Source of the DNA: Mycobacterium sp. PO1
Lineage (GTDB): Bacteria; Actinomycetota; Actinomycetes; Mycobacteriales; Mycobacteriaceae
Reading direction: 5' to 3'
NCBI RefSeq assembly: GCF_017312405.1
Contig: NZ_BLTG01000021.1
Location: 62,001-126,000, forward strand
Length of the DNA stretch: 64,000 nt
The notes beneath the pieces are model-generated. The model did no database searches. It was given only the letters and a program-made list of their open reading frames with translations, and was not told the origin of the DNA. Positions 52,302-60,973 of the stretch are shown here, piece after piece. Both the position numbers and the translations under genes were made by a program. How positions within the stretch are numbered: position 1 is the first letter of the stretch; the number at the start of each line of letters is the position of its first letter.

Positions 52302-53495
52302 TCACACCCGGTAGTCCGCGAGCAACCGCTTGCTGATGATGTTCTTCTGGATCTCGCTGGTGCCCTCGCCGATCAGCAGGAACGGCGCGTCGCGCATGAG
52401 CCGCTCGATCTCGTACTCCTTGGAGTAGCCGTAGCCGCCATGGATCCGGAAACTCTGCTGAGTGACCTCGGCACACACCTCGCTGGCGAAGTACTTCGCC
52501 ATACCGGCCGCCACATCGTTGCGTTCCCCGGAGTCCTTCATGCGGGCCGCGTTGACCATCATCAGATGGGCTGCCTCGACTTTGGTCGCCATCTCGGCGA
52601 GCTGGAACGCGATGGCCTGGTGCTCGGCGATCGGCTTGCCGAAGGTGCTGCGCTGCTGGGCATACCGTACGGCGAGCTCGAAAGCGCGGATACCCACGCC
52701 GCAGGCGCGCGCCGAGACGTTCACCCGGCCGACCTCGACACCGTCCATCATCTGGAAGAACCCCTGACCGGGCGCCTCGCCGAGAACATCCGTGGCGTCG
52801 GCCTGATAGCCGTCGAAGATCAGCTCCGTGGTGTCGATCCCCTTGTAGCCCAGTTTGTCGAGCTTCCCGGGGATGACCAGTCCCGGCGCCACTTCACCGA
52901 AACCACTGGGCTTTTCGACCAGGAACGCGGTCAGGTTGCGGTGGGGCTTGTCGGCGCCCTCGTCGGTGCGAACCAGCGCCGCCACCAACGTGGAGCTCCC
53001 ACCATTGGTCAGCCACATCTTCTGGCCGTCGATGGTGTAGGTGCCGTCGCCGTTGTTCCTCGCCCGGGTCCGGATCGCCGCGACATCGGAGCCGAGTTCG
53101 GGTTCGGACATCGAGAACGCGCCGCGGGACTCTCCAGTGGCCATCTTGGGCAGGTGGTAGCGCTTCTGTTCGTCGGTGCCGTGTTGACGAATCATGTAGG
53201 CGACGATGAAGTGGGTGTTGATCACGCCTGACACGCTCATCCAGCCGCGTGCGAGTTCCTCGACGCACAGCGCGTAGGTCAGCAGCGATTCCCCCAGCCC
53301 ACCGAACTCTTCGGGGATCATCAGCCCGAACAGGCCCATCTCCTTCATCGCGTCGACGATGGCCCGCGGGTACTCGTCGGCGTGCTCGAGTTCCTGTGCG
53401 CTGGGAATGATCTCCTTGTCGACGAACTGCCGCACGGTGGCGACGATTTCGGTCTGGAACTCGGTCAGGCCGAGCGTCTGGGCCAGTTTGGTCAT
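52302..53495 (-). CDS. Acyl-CoA dehydrogenase (FadE-type)
   Basis: A 397-residue canonical acyl-CoA dehydrogenase. AFSMSEPELGSDVAAIRTRA (FAD/substrate strand), KMWLTNGGSS, QHQAIAFQLAEMATKVEAA-like helix and the C-terminal EGTSEIQKNIISK, whose Glu is at the known catalytic-base region of one subgroup, are visible. It is followed downstream by GntR with four bases between and preceded by the thiolase with two. Frame extends upstream to 53936 inside the thiolase; ATG 53495 is the sound start. Confidence 0.93.
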   Translation of the reverse strand: MTKLAQTLGLTEFQTEIVATVRQFVDKEIIPSAQELEHADEYPRAIVDAMKEMGLFGLMIPEEFGGLGESLLTYALCVEELARGWMSVSGVINTHFIVAYMIRQHGTDEQKRYHLPKMATGESRGAFSMSEPELGSDVAAIRTRARNNGDGTYTIDGQKMWLTNGGSSTLVAALVRTDEGADKPHRNLTAFLVEKPSGFGEVAPGLVIPGKLDKLGYKGIDTTELIFDGYQADATDVLGEAPGQGFFQMMDGVEVGRVNVSARACGVGIRAFELAVRYAQQRSTFGKPIAEHQAIAFQLAEMATKVEAAHLMMVNAARMKDSGERNDVAAGMAKYFASEVCAEVTQQSFRIHGGYGYSKEYEIERLMRDAPFLLIGEGTSEIQKNIISKRLLADYRV

Positions 53496-53497
53496 GG

Positions 53498-54724
53498 CTA
53501 CGCCCCTTTCGCGGTGACGGTCTCGAACACCGCGGCCAGCCCCTGGCCGCCGCCGATGCACATCGTTTCCAGGCCGAAACGGCCACCGCGACGGTGCAGT
53601 TCGCGCGCCAGCGTTGCGAGCATCCGCCCACCGGTGGCTCCGACCGGGTGGCCCAGCGAAATGCCCGACCCGTGCACGTTGGTGCGCTCCAGATCGGCGT
53701 CGCCGAACTTCCATTCCCGCAGGCAGGCCAGTGCCTGAGCGGCGAACGCCTCGTTGAGCTCGATGAGGTCCATGTCGGCCAGCGTGAGCCCGGCCTTGCC
53801 TAGCGCTGCCTCGGTGGCCGGTACCGGACCGATGCCCATCAGGTGCGGCGCCACCCCCGCGACCGCCCAGGAGACCAGCCGAACCAGTGGAGTGAGTCCC
53901 AGCTCCGCGGCCTTCGCCGGAGTGGTCACCAGGCACATCGACGCAGCGTCGTTCTGTCCGCTGGAGTTGCCCGCGGTCACCGTCGCCTCCGGATCGCTCT
54001 TGCCGAGAACCGGTTTGAGTTTGCCCAGTGCTTCCACGGTGGTGTCGGCGCGGGGATGCTCGTCGGTGTCGATCACCTCCTGCCCGGCGCGGGTCGACAC
54101 CGTCACCGGGATGATGGCCCCCGCGAGCTGCCCCGTCTTCTGGGCTGCGACTGCCCGCCGGTGCGACAGCACGGCGAGTTCGTCCTGTTCTTCGCGCGGA
54201 ATGCCGTACTCGCGTCGCAGGTTCTCGGCGGTCTCGAGCATGCCGCCGGGCACCGGGTAATTCTTGCCGCCTGCGGTGGTGCGGCCGCGCGCCAGCGCGT
54301 CGTGCACGGTGATGCCGCCACGAGCACCGCCCCAGCGCATGTCGGTGGAGTGGAACACCACATTGCTCATCGATTCGGCGCCGCCGGCGACGACGAGCTC
54401 GTTGGCTCCGCTCGCCACCTGCAGGCAGGCCTGGATCACCGCCTGCAGTCCCGACCCGCAGCGGCGGTCGATCTGCATGCCCGGCACACTCACCGGCAGT
54501 CCGGCGTCCAGGGCGATCACCCGACCGATCGCCGGCGCCTCCATACTCGGATAACAGTGCCCGACGATGACGTCCTCGACCGCATCGGGCGCCACACCGG
54601 TGCGGGAGAGCAGGCCCTGCAGCGCGGTGACACCCAGGTCGACGGCCGTCAGGCTCGTGAACATCCCGTTGTAACGGCCGATCGGCGTGCGCACCGGCTC
54701 GCAGATGACCGCGTCCACCGTCAC
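53498..54724 (-). CDS. Acetyl-CoA acyltransferase (thiolase, FadA-type)
   Basis: A 408-residue thiolase with the nucleophile C89 in [33 protein letters not shown] and the second Cys C389 in CIGGGQG. It has the full catalytic set, unlike the Ltp-type protein at 29172. GTG 54724 overlaps the SDR stop (GTGA). SDR, thiolase and acyl-CoA dehydrogenase in one operon form most of a beta-oxidation round: the SDR would act as 3-hydroxyacyl-CoA dehydrogenase. Confidence 0.93.
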   Translation of the reverse strand: MTVDAVICEPVRTPIGRYNGMFTSLTAVDLGVTALQGLLSRTGVAPDAVEDVIVGHCYPSMEAPAIGRVIALDAGLPVSVPGMQIDRRCGSGLQAVIQACLQVASGANELVVAGGAESMSNVVFHSTDMRWGGARGGITVHDALARGRTTAGGKNYPVPGGMLETAENLRREYGIPREEQDELAVLSHRRAVAAQKTGQLAGAIIPVTVSTRAGQEVIDTDEHPRADTTVEALGKLKPVLGKSDPEATVTAGNSSGQNDAASMCLVTTPAKAAELGLTPLVRLVSWAVAGVAPHLMGIGPVPATEAALGKAGLTLADMDLIELNEAFAAQALACLREWKFGDADLERTNVHGSGISLGHPVGATGGRMLATLARELHRRGGRFGLETMCIGGGQGLAAVFETVTAKGA

Positions 54725-55470
54725 AGGTGTCGCCCGCCGGTGACCTCGAGAACCGTGCCGGTCATGTACGAGGACAGATCGGAGGCCAGGAACAGCGCGA
54801 CCCTGGCTACTTCTTCGGGCTCGCCGGCCCGGCCCATCGGCACCTCGGCCACCTTGGAGTCCCAGATCCGTTGCGGCATGGCCTCTGTCATTGCCGAACG
54901 GATCAGACCCGGTTGTATCGCGTTGACGCGCACGCCGAGGTAGGCCAGTTCCTTGGACGCCGCCTTGGTCATCCCGACGATGCCCGCCTTGGCTGCCGAA
55001 TAGTTGGTCTGCCCGACCATGCCCACCTTGCCGGAGATGGACGACATGTTCACGATCGCTCCGCTCTTGGCGTCGCGCATCACCGCGCCCGCAGCGCGCA
55101 GACCGTTCCACGTCCCCTTCAGATGGACCGCGATGACCTGGTCGAACTGCTCCTCGGTCATCTTGCGCATCGTGGCGTCGCGCGTGATTCCCGCGTTGTT
55201 GACCATGATGTCCAACCCGCCGAAACCGTCGACTGCGGCAGCCACGAGGGCCTCCACCTCGGCGGCGCTGGTCACATCGCACTGAACGGCCCGGGCAACG
55301 GACTCACCACCCAGTTGTGTGGCCGCCGTCCGAGTGGCCTCGCCGTTGACGTCACCCAGCACCACGCGGGCCCCCTCGGCGACGAAGCACTGGGCGATCG
55401 CGAATCCCAGCCCCTGCGCCCCTCCGGTGATCACCGCGGTCTTTCCCGTCAGCAATGGCACGTCTGTCAC
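54721..55470 (-). CDS. SDR-family oxidoreductase, FabG-like
   Basis: A 249-residue classical short-chain dehydrogenase. Cofactor motif TGGAQGLG (15-22), NNAG (91-94), catalytic Ser at 143-144 and Y157-x3-K161 (YSAAKAG) are all in place. GTG 55470 follows AGAGGG; the frame extends upstream without family sequence. Its GRHL tail is like 3-hydroxyacyl-CoA or 3-oxoacyl reductases. First gene of the minus-strand operon that includes thiolase, acyl-CoA dehydrogenase and GntR. Confidence 0.93.
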   Translation of the reverse strand: MTDVPLLTGKTAVITGGAQGLGFAIAQCFVAEGARVVLGDVNGEATRTAATQLGGESVARAVQCDVTSAAEVEALVAAAVDGFGGLDIMVNNAGITRDATMRKMTEEQFDQVIAVHLKGTWNGLRAAGAVMRDAKSGAIVNMSSISGKVGMVGQTNYSAAKAGIVGMTKAASKELAYLGVRVNAIQPGLIRSAMTEAMPQRIWDSKVAEVPMGRAGEPEEVARVALFLASDLSSYMTGTVLEVTGGRHL

Positions 55471-55505
55471 CAACCCTCTGTTCGTCTCCCGACACCCTCG
55501 GACGT

Positions 55506-55526
55506 TATCATATTTCATATACGATA
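55506..55526 (+). promoter_or_regulatory. AT-rich palindrome between divergent SDR and dehydrogenase genes
   Basis: TATCATAT (55506-55513) and ATACGATA (55519-55526) form an 8+5+8 inverted repeat with one mismatch in the 91-base divergent intergenic region. It differs from the 19-bp TACTGTAA palindrome. The GntR at 51629 is a plausible binder. Confidence 0.45.
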
Positions 55527-55561
55527 TTCGAGACGCAGGCCACCGAGGAGAGCGAACACCG

Positions 55562-56734
55562 ATGACTACCGCCGAAGTCAGTGACGACGACTTCCAGGAC
55601 ATCCTGGGCCAGACTCGGCACTTCGTCCGCACCGCGGTCGTGCCCCGCGAGCAGGAGATCCTTGCCGAGGACCGGGTGCCCGACGATCTGCGCGACCAGG
55701 CCATGAAGATGGGGTTGTTCGGCTATGCGATTCCGCAGCAGTGGGGCGGCCTCGGCCTGCACATCGGCCAGGACGTCGAACTGGCCATGGAACTCGGTTA
55801 CACCTCCCTGGCGCTGCGATCGATGTTCGGCACCAACAACGGCATCGCCGGCCAGGTGCTCGTCGGATTCGGCACCGACGAGCAGAAGAGCCGATGGCTG
55901 GAACGCATCGCCTCGGGCGAGGTGGTCGCGTCCTTCGCGCTGACCGAGCCGGGCGCCGGCTCCAACCCCTCCGGATTGAAGACCAAGGCAGTTCGCGACG
56001 GCGCGTCGTGGGTGATCGACGGGGCCAAGCAGTACATCACCAACGCACCGGTCGCCGACCTGTTCATCGTGTTCGCCCGCACCCGCCCCGCCGACGACGC
56101 AGGACCGGGTATCGCGGTGTTCCTGGTGCCCGCCGACAATGCCGGAGTCGAGGTCGGCGTCAAGGACGCGAAGATGGGTCAGGAGGGCGCCTGGACGGCC
56201 GACGTGAACCTCACCGACGTCCGGGTCGGCGATGAGGCGCTGATCGGCGGCAGCGAAGACCACGGTTACCGGGCGGCGATGACCTCGCTGGCCCGCGGGC
56301 GCATCCACATCGCGGCGCTGGCCGTGGGCGCCGCCCAACGCGCGCTCGACGAGTCGGTCGCCTACGCGGCCACCGCGACGCAGGGCGGCACCCCGATCGG
56401 TGACTTCCAACTGGTCCAGGCGATGCTGGCCGATCAGCAGGCCGGGGTGATGGCTGGTCGGGCGATGGTGCGCGAGGCGGCGCGGCTCTGGCTGACCGGC
56501 GAGGACCGCCGGGTCGCTCCGTCGGCGGCCAAGTTGTTCTGCACCGAAATGGCCGGCGAGGTGGCGGATCTCGCGGTTCAGGTGCACGGCGGTGCCGGAT
56601 ACATGCGGGGCGTTCCCGTCGAACGGATCTACCGCGAGGTGCGGCTGCTTCGCCTCTACGAAGGCACCAGCGAGATCCAACGGCTCATCGTCGGATCCAA
56701 CCTCGTCAAGGCGGCGCAGCGAGACGCCCGGTGA
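55562..56734 (+). CDS. Acyl-CoA dehydrogenase (FadE-type)
   Basis: A 390-residue acyl-CoA dehydrogenase with [59 protein letters not shown] and the C-terminal [15 protein letters not shown] whose Glu is the probable catalytic base. GAGGAGAG precedes ATG 55562. It is divergent from the SDR/thiolase operon and coupled to the mycofactocin-type SDR downstream by a GTGA overlap. Confidence 0.93.
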   Translation: MTTAEVSDDDFQDILGQTRHFVRTAVVPREQEILAEDRVPDDLRDQAMKMGLFGYAIPQQWGGLGLHIGQDVELAMELGYTSLALRSMFGTNNGIAGQVLVGFGTDEQKSRWLERIASGEVVASFALTEPGAGSNPSGLKTKAVRDGASWVIDGAKQYITNAPVADLFIVFARTRPADDAGPGIAVFLVPADNAGVEVGVKDAKMGQEGAWTADVNLTDVRVGDEALIGGSEDHGYRAAMTSLARGRIHIAALAVGAAQRALDESVAYAATATQGGTPIGDFQLVQAMLADQQAGVMAGRAMVREAARLWLTGEDRRVAPSAAKLFCTEMAGEVADLAVQVHGGAGYMRGVPVERIYREVRLLRLYEGTSEIQRLIVGSNLVKAAQRDAR

Positions 56735-57552
56735 ACCGGCGCCTGGAGGACCGGGTCGCGTTCGTCACCGGCGCAGCCCGGGGCCAGGGCCGCGCCCACG
56801 CCGTCCGGATGGCGAGCGAGGGCGCCGACATCATCGCCGTCGACATCGCCGGTCCGCTGCCGGACTGCGTCCCCTACGATCCCGCGACCCCCGACGATCT
56901 CGCCGACACCGTCCGGCTCGTGGAGGCGACGGGCCGACGCATCGTGGCCTCGGCCGTCGACACCCGCGACGCCGACGGCCTGAACCAGGCCGTCGAAGCG
57001 GGCGTCGCCGCACTCGGCCGCCTCGACGTCATCGTGGCCAATGCCGGGGTGACCGCGCCGCAGGCATGGGACACGATAAGCCCCAAGGACTTCCGCGACG
57101 TGATGGACATCAACGTCACGGGCACGTGGAACACGGTCATGGCCGGCGCCGACAAGATCATCGCCGGCGGTCGCGGCGGGTCGGTCATCCTGATCAGCTC
57201 GGCTGCCGGAATCAAGCTGCAGCCGTTCATGATCCACTACACCGCCAGCAAGCACGCGGTGACGGGGATGGCGCGCGCCTTCGCCGCCGAACTCGGACGG
57301 CATTCGATCCGGGTCAACAGCGTCCACCCCGGCCCGGTCCTCACCGCCATGGCCACCGGCGACATGGTGACGGCGCTGGGTGCGGCGATGGACACCAATC
57401 CCCAGCTGGCCAACATGATGACCCCGTTCTTGCCGACGTGGGCCGTGCAACCCGAGGACGTCGCAGATGCGGTGTGCTGGCTGGCCAGTGACGAGTCCAA
57501 GTACGTGACTGCCAGCGCGATACCCGTCGACCAGGGTTCGACGCACTACTGA
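56731..57552 (+). CDS. Mycofactocin-coupled-type SDR oxidoreductase
   Basis: A 273-residue short-chain dehydrogenase. The opening RVAFVTGAARGQGRAHAVRM, a NAG motif at 104-106, Ser near 156 and Y170-x3-K174 (YTASKHAV) are present. The GARGQGRAHA cofactor loop and the insert after VDIAGPLP are the signature of the actinobacterial subfamily thought to hold NAD tightly and pass electrons to mycofactocin. No mycofactocin genes are in the window. GTG 56731 overlaps the dehydrogenase stop. It likely oxidises a secondary alcohol. Confidence 0.88.
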   Translation: MNRRLEDRVAFVTGAARGQGRAHAVRMASEGADIIAVDIAGPLPDCVPYDPATPDDLADTVRLVEATGRRIVASAVDTRDADGLNQAVEAGVAALGRLDVIVANAGVTAPQAWDTISPKDFRDVMDINVTGTWNTVMAGADKIIAGGRGGSVILISSAAGIKLQPFMIHYTASKHAVTGMARAFAAELGRHSIRVNSVHPGPVLTAMATGDMVTALGAAMDTNPQLANMMTPFLPTWAVQPEDVADAVCWLASDESKYVTASAIPVDQGSTHY

Positions 57553-58445
57553 GCAGCAACGGTCCGGAGCAGGAACGCGATCTGGTCACCGACGGCCTTT
57601 TCGAACCAGTCGTGGCCGGGCCACACGTCGAAGTGGTCGCAGGGATAGTGATGGACCTGTGCTCGACCGTGTGCCGCCGTGGCAGCCACCGCGTCGGCCG
57701 GGACGTAGGAGTCGAAATCGGCGATCTGTACCAGCAGCGGGCACCGTAACCGCTTGGCCGCCGCAGCCGTTCGAACACCGAACACCTCGAGCCCCACCGA
57801 GCAGTCGATTTCGTTGCGCCAGGTGGGGCCGGCCATCGCACGGTAGCTCTCGTCAGCTCCGTCCAACGCCAGCGCCCCGCCCCCACCCACGGGTGACACC
57901 AGCGGCATCATGGTCGGGGCTCCACCTCGGGTGACCGACACCTTGCTCCGGATCCCGGTCAGGGTCCAGCGCAGGGAGGTGGTCAGATCGCGCGACTTCA
58001 TCGCCGCTCGGCTGACCGCCATCCCGCTGGTCAACGGGGTCATCGCGATGACCGCGCCGACGTCGTCGCGCTCCGCAGCCACGCGCAGGACGTGGCCGCC
58101 GGAGAACGACGCGCCCCACAGCACCACCTTGCTCGGGTCCACACCGGGTAGCGCGGCGGCGGCATCGACGGCGGCGTGATAATCGGCGATCTGGCGACGA
58201 ACCGACAGCGACTGTCGGGGCCGGCCCTGCGAGGCGCCGAAACCCCGGTAGTCGAACGCCAACACGTCCGCTCCCGCCCCGGCGATCCGTGCGGCGAACG
58301 GCGCGAGGCCGGAATCCTTCGTCCCGCCGAACCCGTGCGCCATGACCACCACCGGCCTGCGGACGGAATCTCCCCCCTCACCGGCGAAATGCCATGCGCT
58401 GCAGACGTCGCCACCGCTGACGAAGTCGACCTCGACCGGGATCAT
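57546..58445 (-). CDS. Alpha/beta-hydrolase family protein
   Basis: A 299-residue serine hydrolase of the alpha/beta fold. VVVMAHGFGGTKDSG carries the oxyanion HG, the nucleophile is S113 in GASFSGG, the Asp is probably in QIADFDSYVP and the catalytic His in PCDHFDVWPG. ATG 58445 overlaps the stop of the upstream flavin monooxygenase (ATGA); the frame extends to 58673 inside that gene. A Baeyer-Villiger-type monooxygenase coupled to an esterase would convert a ketone to an ester and then hydrolyse it, which is the suggested role. It overlaps the convergent SDR by seven bases. Confidence 0.88.
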   Translation of the reverse strand: MIPVEVDFVSGGDVCSAWHFAGEGGDSVRRPVVVMAHGFGGTKDSGLAPFAARIAGAGADVLAFDYRGFGASQGRPRQSLSVRRQIADYHAAVDAAAALPGVDPSKVVLWGASFSGGHVLRVAAERDDVGAVIAMTPLTSGMAVSRAAMKSRDLTTSLRWTLTGIRSKVSVTRGGAPTMMPLVSPVGGGGALALDGADESYRAMAGPTWRNEIDCSVGLEVFGVRTAAAAKRLRCPLLVQIADFDSYVPADAVAATAAHGRAQVHHYPCDHFDVWPGHDWFEKAVGDQIAFLLRTVAAQ

Positions 58446-59782
58446 GACCCGACCCGCGCCGGCCGCCGGGCGCGCTCCCGCCCGGCCGGGATCTCGCGGC
58501 AACGCAGATCGTGCTCGTAGACGAAGTAGTCGACCTGCTGGGTGTGGCGCGGCCGGTCGGTGCAGTGTCCGGCATGCAGTTGCTGGTCGGCGTCGATCAC
58601 CCGCTCCATCTGGTTCACGGAGGGCAACGCGTACTGCCCGACGGCGTACGCGGCGAGCAGGCGCGCCTGGCACTCGACGAACGGGAACAGCGTCGGGACC
58701 GCCTGCGCGAAGCCCATGAACACCAGGTTATCGACACCTGGCTTGAACATCCGCTTGTAGAGCCGCAGCTGGTTGCCCGGCGCGCTGATGAACTGCGGGT
58801 CGAAGAACGGAAACGTGATGTTGTAACCGGTGGCGTAGATGATGACGTCGAACACGTCGCTGGTCTCGTCGACGAAGTGCACGGTGTCACCGTCGAGGCG
58901 AGCGACGTTCGGCTTGGGCACCACGTCGCCCGAACCGAGCCGCAACGGTAGTTCGACCGACTGCGTCGGATGCGCCTCGAAGAGCTTGTGATCGGCCGGC
59001 GGCAGCCCGTACATCGTCGGGTCGGTGCCCAACATCGGAGCGATCAGCTGTATTGCCTTGCGCTGCCAGGACAGCGGAACATGCGGCGAGGTCCGGAACA
59101 ACGTGTCGCCGGGACGGCCCGCGATGTACTTGGGCACGATCCACGCGCTGGACCTCGTCGACAGCGTGACGTGATTGTCCAGCGCCTTCGACGACAGTTC
59201 GACGGTGATGTCGGCGGCGCTGTTGCCGATGCCGACCACGAGGATCCGTTTTCCGCGCAGATGCAGCGGCGCCGTCGGGTCGACGTAGGAATGGGAATGC
59301 ATCGACCCGCCGGCGAAGGTACCCGGGAAGTCGGGCAGCCGCGGGTCCCAGTGATGCCCGTTGGCGACGACCAGCAGGTCGAAGTGACGCTGCGCGCCCG
59401 CCCGGTCGACCAGGCGCCACCCGCCGCCGGTATCGGGTTCGGCGTGTACGACACCGTTTTCGAACTCGATGTGCTCGGACAACCCGAAGGCGTCGGCGTA
59501 GTCGTCGAGGTAGGCCTTGATCTGCGTGTGGTGCGGAAACGACGGGTAATGCTCGGGCATCGGAAAGTCCTTGAACGACAGGCGATGCTTCGAGGTGTCG
59601 ATGTGCAGCGACCGGTAGGCGCTGCTGTGCCCGTTGGGATTCGCGAATGCCCAGTTCCCCCCGATGCGGTCGGAGGTCTCGAACGTGGTGTAGGCGACGC
59701 CGTAATCCTTGAGCATCTTGCCGGCCGTCAAACCGCTGATCCCCGCGCCGATCACGGCGACCTGCTGGTGTGCCTGATCCAC
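58442..59782 (-). CDS. Flavin-containing monooxygenase
   Basis: A 446-residue flavoprotein with the FAD motif VIGAGISG (10-17), the FMO/Baeyer-Villiger-type fingerprint FPGTFAGGSMHSHSYVD, the NADPH motif VVGIGNSAAD and a YATGYN region. The FxGxxxHxxxY variant suits class B monooxygenases acting on N, S or ketone carbon. The FMO family is chosen rather than BVMO type I because of the FMO-like length and NSAAD. Unlike the broken monooxygenase at 17572-19200, it is intact. A 14-bp palindrome lies 38 bases upstream of the ATG. Confidence 0.9.
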   Translation of the reverse strand: MDQAHQQVAVIGAGISGLTAGKMLKDYGVAYTTFETSDRIGGNWAFANPNGHSSAYRSLHIDTSKHRLSFKDFPMPEHYPSFPHHTQIKAYLDDYADAFGLSEHIEFENGVVHAEPDTGGGWRLVDRAGAQRHFDLLVVANGHHWDPRLPDFPGTFAGGSMHSHSYVDPTAPLHLRGKRILVVGIGNSAADITVELSSKALDNHVTLSTRSSAWIVPKYIAGRPGDTLFRTSPHVPLSWQRKAIQLIAPMLGTDPTMYGLPPADHKLFEAHPTQSVELPLRLGSGDVVPKPNVARLDGDTVHFVDETSDVFDVIIYATGYNITFPFFDPQFISAPGNQLRLYKRMFKPGVDNLVFMGFAQAVPTLFPFVECQARLLAAYAVGQYALPSVNQMERVIDADQQLHAGHCTDRPRHTQQVDYFVYEHDLRCREIPAGRERARRPARVGS

Positions 59783-59820
59783 CGTCGCTCCTCACGTCGT
59801 CACGCAATCTACGAGCGTTT

Positions 59821-59834
59821 TTGACGTACGTCAA
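59821..59834 (+). promoter_or_regulatory. Perfect 14-bp palindrome upstream of the flavin monooxygenase
   Basis: TTGACGTACGTCAA is a perfect palindrome 38 bases before the flavin monooxygenase start. GACA-CA-TGTC (59843-59852) follows it. The pair looks like a regulator binding region; the regulator is not adjacent. Confidence 0.5.
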
Positions 59835-59860
59835 CGGTTACTGACACATGTCGGAGGTGC

Positions 59861-60313
59861 TCAGCCCAGGAAGCGCACAATCGACTCCGCGACGGCAGCG
59901 GGCTTCTCGGCACCCTCGATCTCGACAGTCGTGTTCAGCGTCGCCTGCACGGCATTGTCGAGTTGGGCGACCGAGGCGATCACCGCGCGGGCGCGCAGCC
60001 TGGCTCCGACCCGCACCGGAGTGATGAACCGGACCTTGTTGTAGCCGTAGTTGATGGCCATCGCGATGTTGTCGACGGTGTACAGCTGATGCGTGAAGTG
60101 GGGCAGCAGCGACAGCGTCAACAATCCGTGCGCGATCGTCCCGCCGAAGGGGCCATTGGCGGCCCGCTCGGGATCGACGTGAATCCATTGATGATCCTCG
60201 GTGGCGTCGGCGAAGAGGTCGACACGATCCTCGGTGATCTCCAACCATTCGGTGGGCCCGAGTTCTGCGCCCTCTGCGGCAGCCAACTCCGATAGTCCAT
60301 TGAACTTCTGCAC
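59861..60313 (-). CDS. MaoC-like (R)-hydratase, HtdZ/Rv0130 type
   Basis: A 150-residue single hotdog-fold hydratase of the R-specific enoyl-CoA type. The hydratase-2 motif ADATEDHQWIHVDPERA gives the catalytic D40 and H45, and GPFGGTIAHGLLTLSLLP completes it. Length and sequence match M. tuberculosis Rv0130 (HtdZ, about 151 residues) as I recall it, including the AINYGYNKVRF stretch. GTG 60313 has AAGGAG upstream. It lies 78 bases beyond the flavin monooxygenase on the same strand and may be its own transcript. Confidence 0.9.
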   Translation of the reverse strand: MQKFNGLSELAAAEGAELGPTEWLEITEDRVDLFADATEDHQWIHVDPERAANGPFGGTIAHGLLTLSLLPHFTHQLYTVDNIAMAINYGYNKVRFITPVRVGARLRARAVIASVAQLDNAVQATLNTTVEIEGAEKPAAVAESIVRFLG

Positions 60314-60420
60314 GGCGTCTCCTTCGACGTCGGAACGGGACGTGCACGGCGAGTACCCGTGCGCCGTTACACAGTGCCACAGCCGCGCGGCGCCCCGGCC
60401 ACATCGGCCCGGTCGGCTGT

Positions 60421-60498
60421 GCCGACACATCAACCCAGTCGACTCAGCCGACACATCAACCCAGTCGGCTCAGCCGACACCTCAGCCCAGTCGGCTCA
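60421..60498 (+). repeat. 26-bp tandem repeat, three units plus partials
   Basis: Units start at 60421, 60447 and 60473; a partial GCCGAC follows at 60499. Each unit opens GCCGACAC(A/C)TCA and ends in CCCAGTCG(A/G)CTCA. It lies in the 5' region of the hydratase gene and upstream of the acyltransferase gene. Confidence 0.8.
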
Positions 60499-60841
60499 GC
60501 CGACGCCGGCGCAGTGTGCACCGCGTCGGCGCGCGGTTGCCCGACACAAACCAGCGAACGCATTACCGGACAAGTCATCGTGCCGCACGCGCGGACATGA
60601 TCAACCCTCGGCGCGACCGACGTTTCGGAATAACAGCGTCGCGATGCGAAGTTAGCGTCGCTTTACATGCATTTGCAGAAAACGCTGCCAAAAGGTGAAT
60701 CACCGTGGCAGCCGGGTTCGCTGAAATAGAATTGTAGCGCCTCAACCAGTTCACACTGCAAATAAAGAGGTTGCCAAAGTTGGCGTTCGGGTACTGCTCT
60801 ACCAGGATCTTGGATAACCAGCGGTCGCGGCCCTGGAAAAT

Positions 60842-60854
60842 CTAGTCACACTAG
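60842..60854 (+). promoter_or_regulatory. Short palindrome upstream of the acyltransferase promoter
   Basis: CTAGT-CAC-ACTAG is a perfect 5+3+5 palindrome whose right edge is seven bases before a possible -35 box. That position suits an activator site. Confidence 0.4.
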
Positions 60855-60861
60855 CTGGAAT

Positions 60862-60889
60862 TTGCGGCGCGAGGCGACATACTTATCCT
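60862..60889 (+). promoter_or_regulatory. Possible promoter for the acyltransferase/moeY operon
   Basis: TTGCGG (60862-60867) and TATCCT (60884-60889) are spaced by 16 bases and resemble -35 and mycobacterial -10 (TAnnnT) elements, 84 bases before the start codon at 60974. Confidence 0.35.
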
Positions 60890-60973
60890 GCCGTATTCAA
60901 ACAAAACCGGTTACTCATGGCCAGTCATCGATGACCCAGCTTTGATGCGCCGGTCACTCAAGACGGGAAAAAC

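Larger units (their letters stand above)
60314..60973. other. 660-base gap between the hydratase and N-acyltransferase-like genes
   Basis: I see no gene in this gap. It holds a 26-bp tandem repeat at 60421-60498 (partial beyond), then from about 60640 a stretch that is clearly richer in A and T than the genes, with the palindrome at 60842-60854 and a possible promoter at 60862-60889. A small open frame (60201-60698, plus strand) runs through the repeat but starts inside the hydratase gene antisense and is repeat-driven. Confidence 0.75.

Noticed and set aside
60201-60698. Plus-strand small protein over the 26-bp repeat
   Set aside because: It begins antisense within the hydratase gene, is driven by the repeat and has no recognisable domain.
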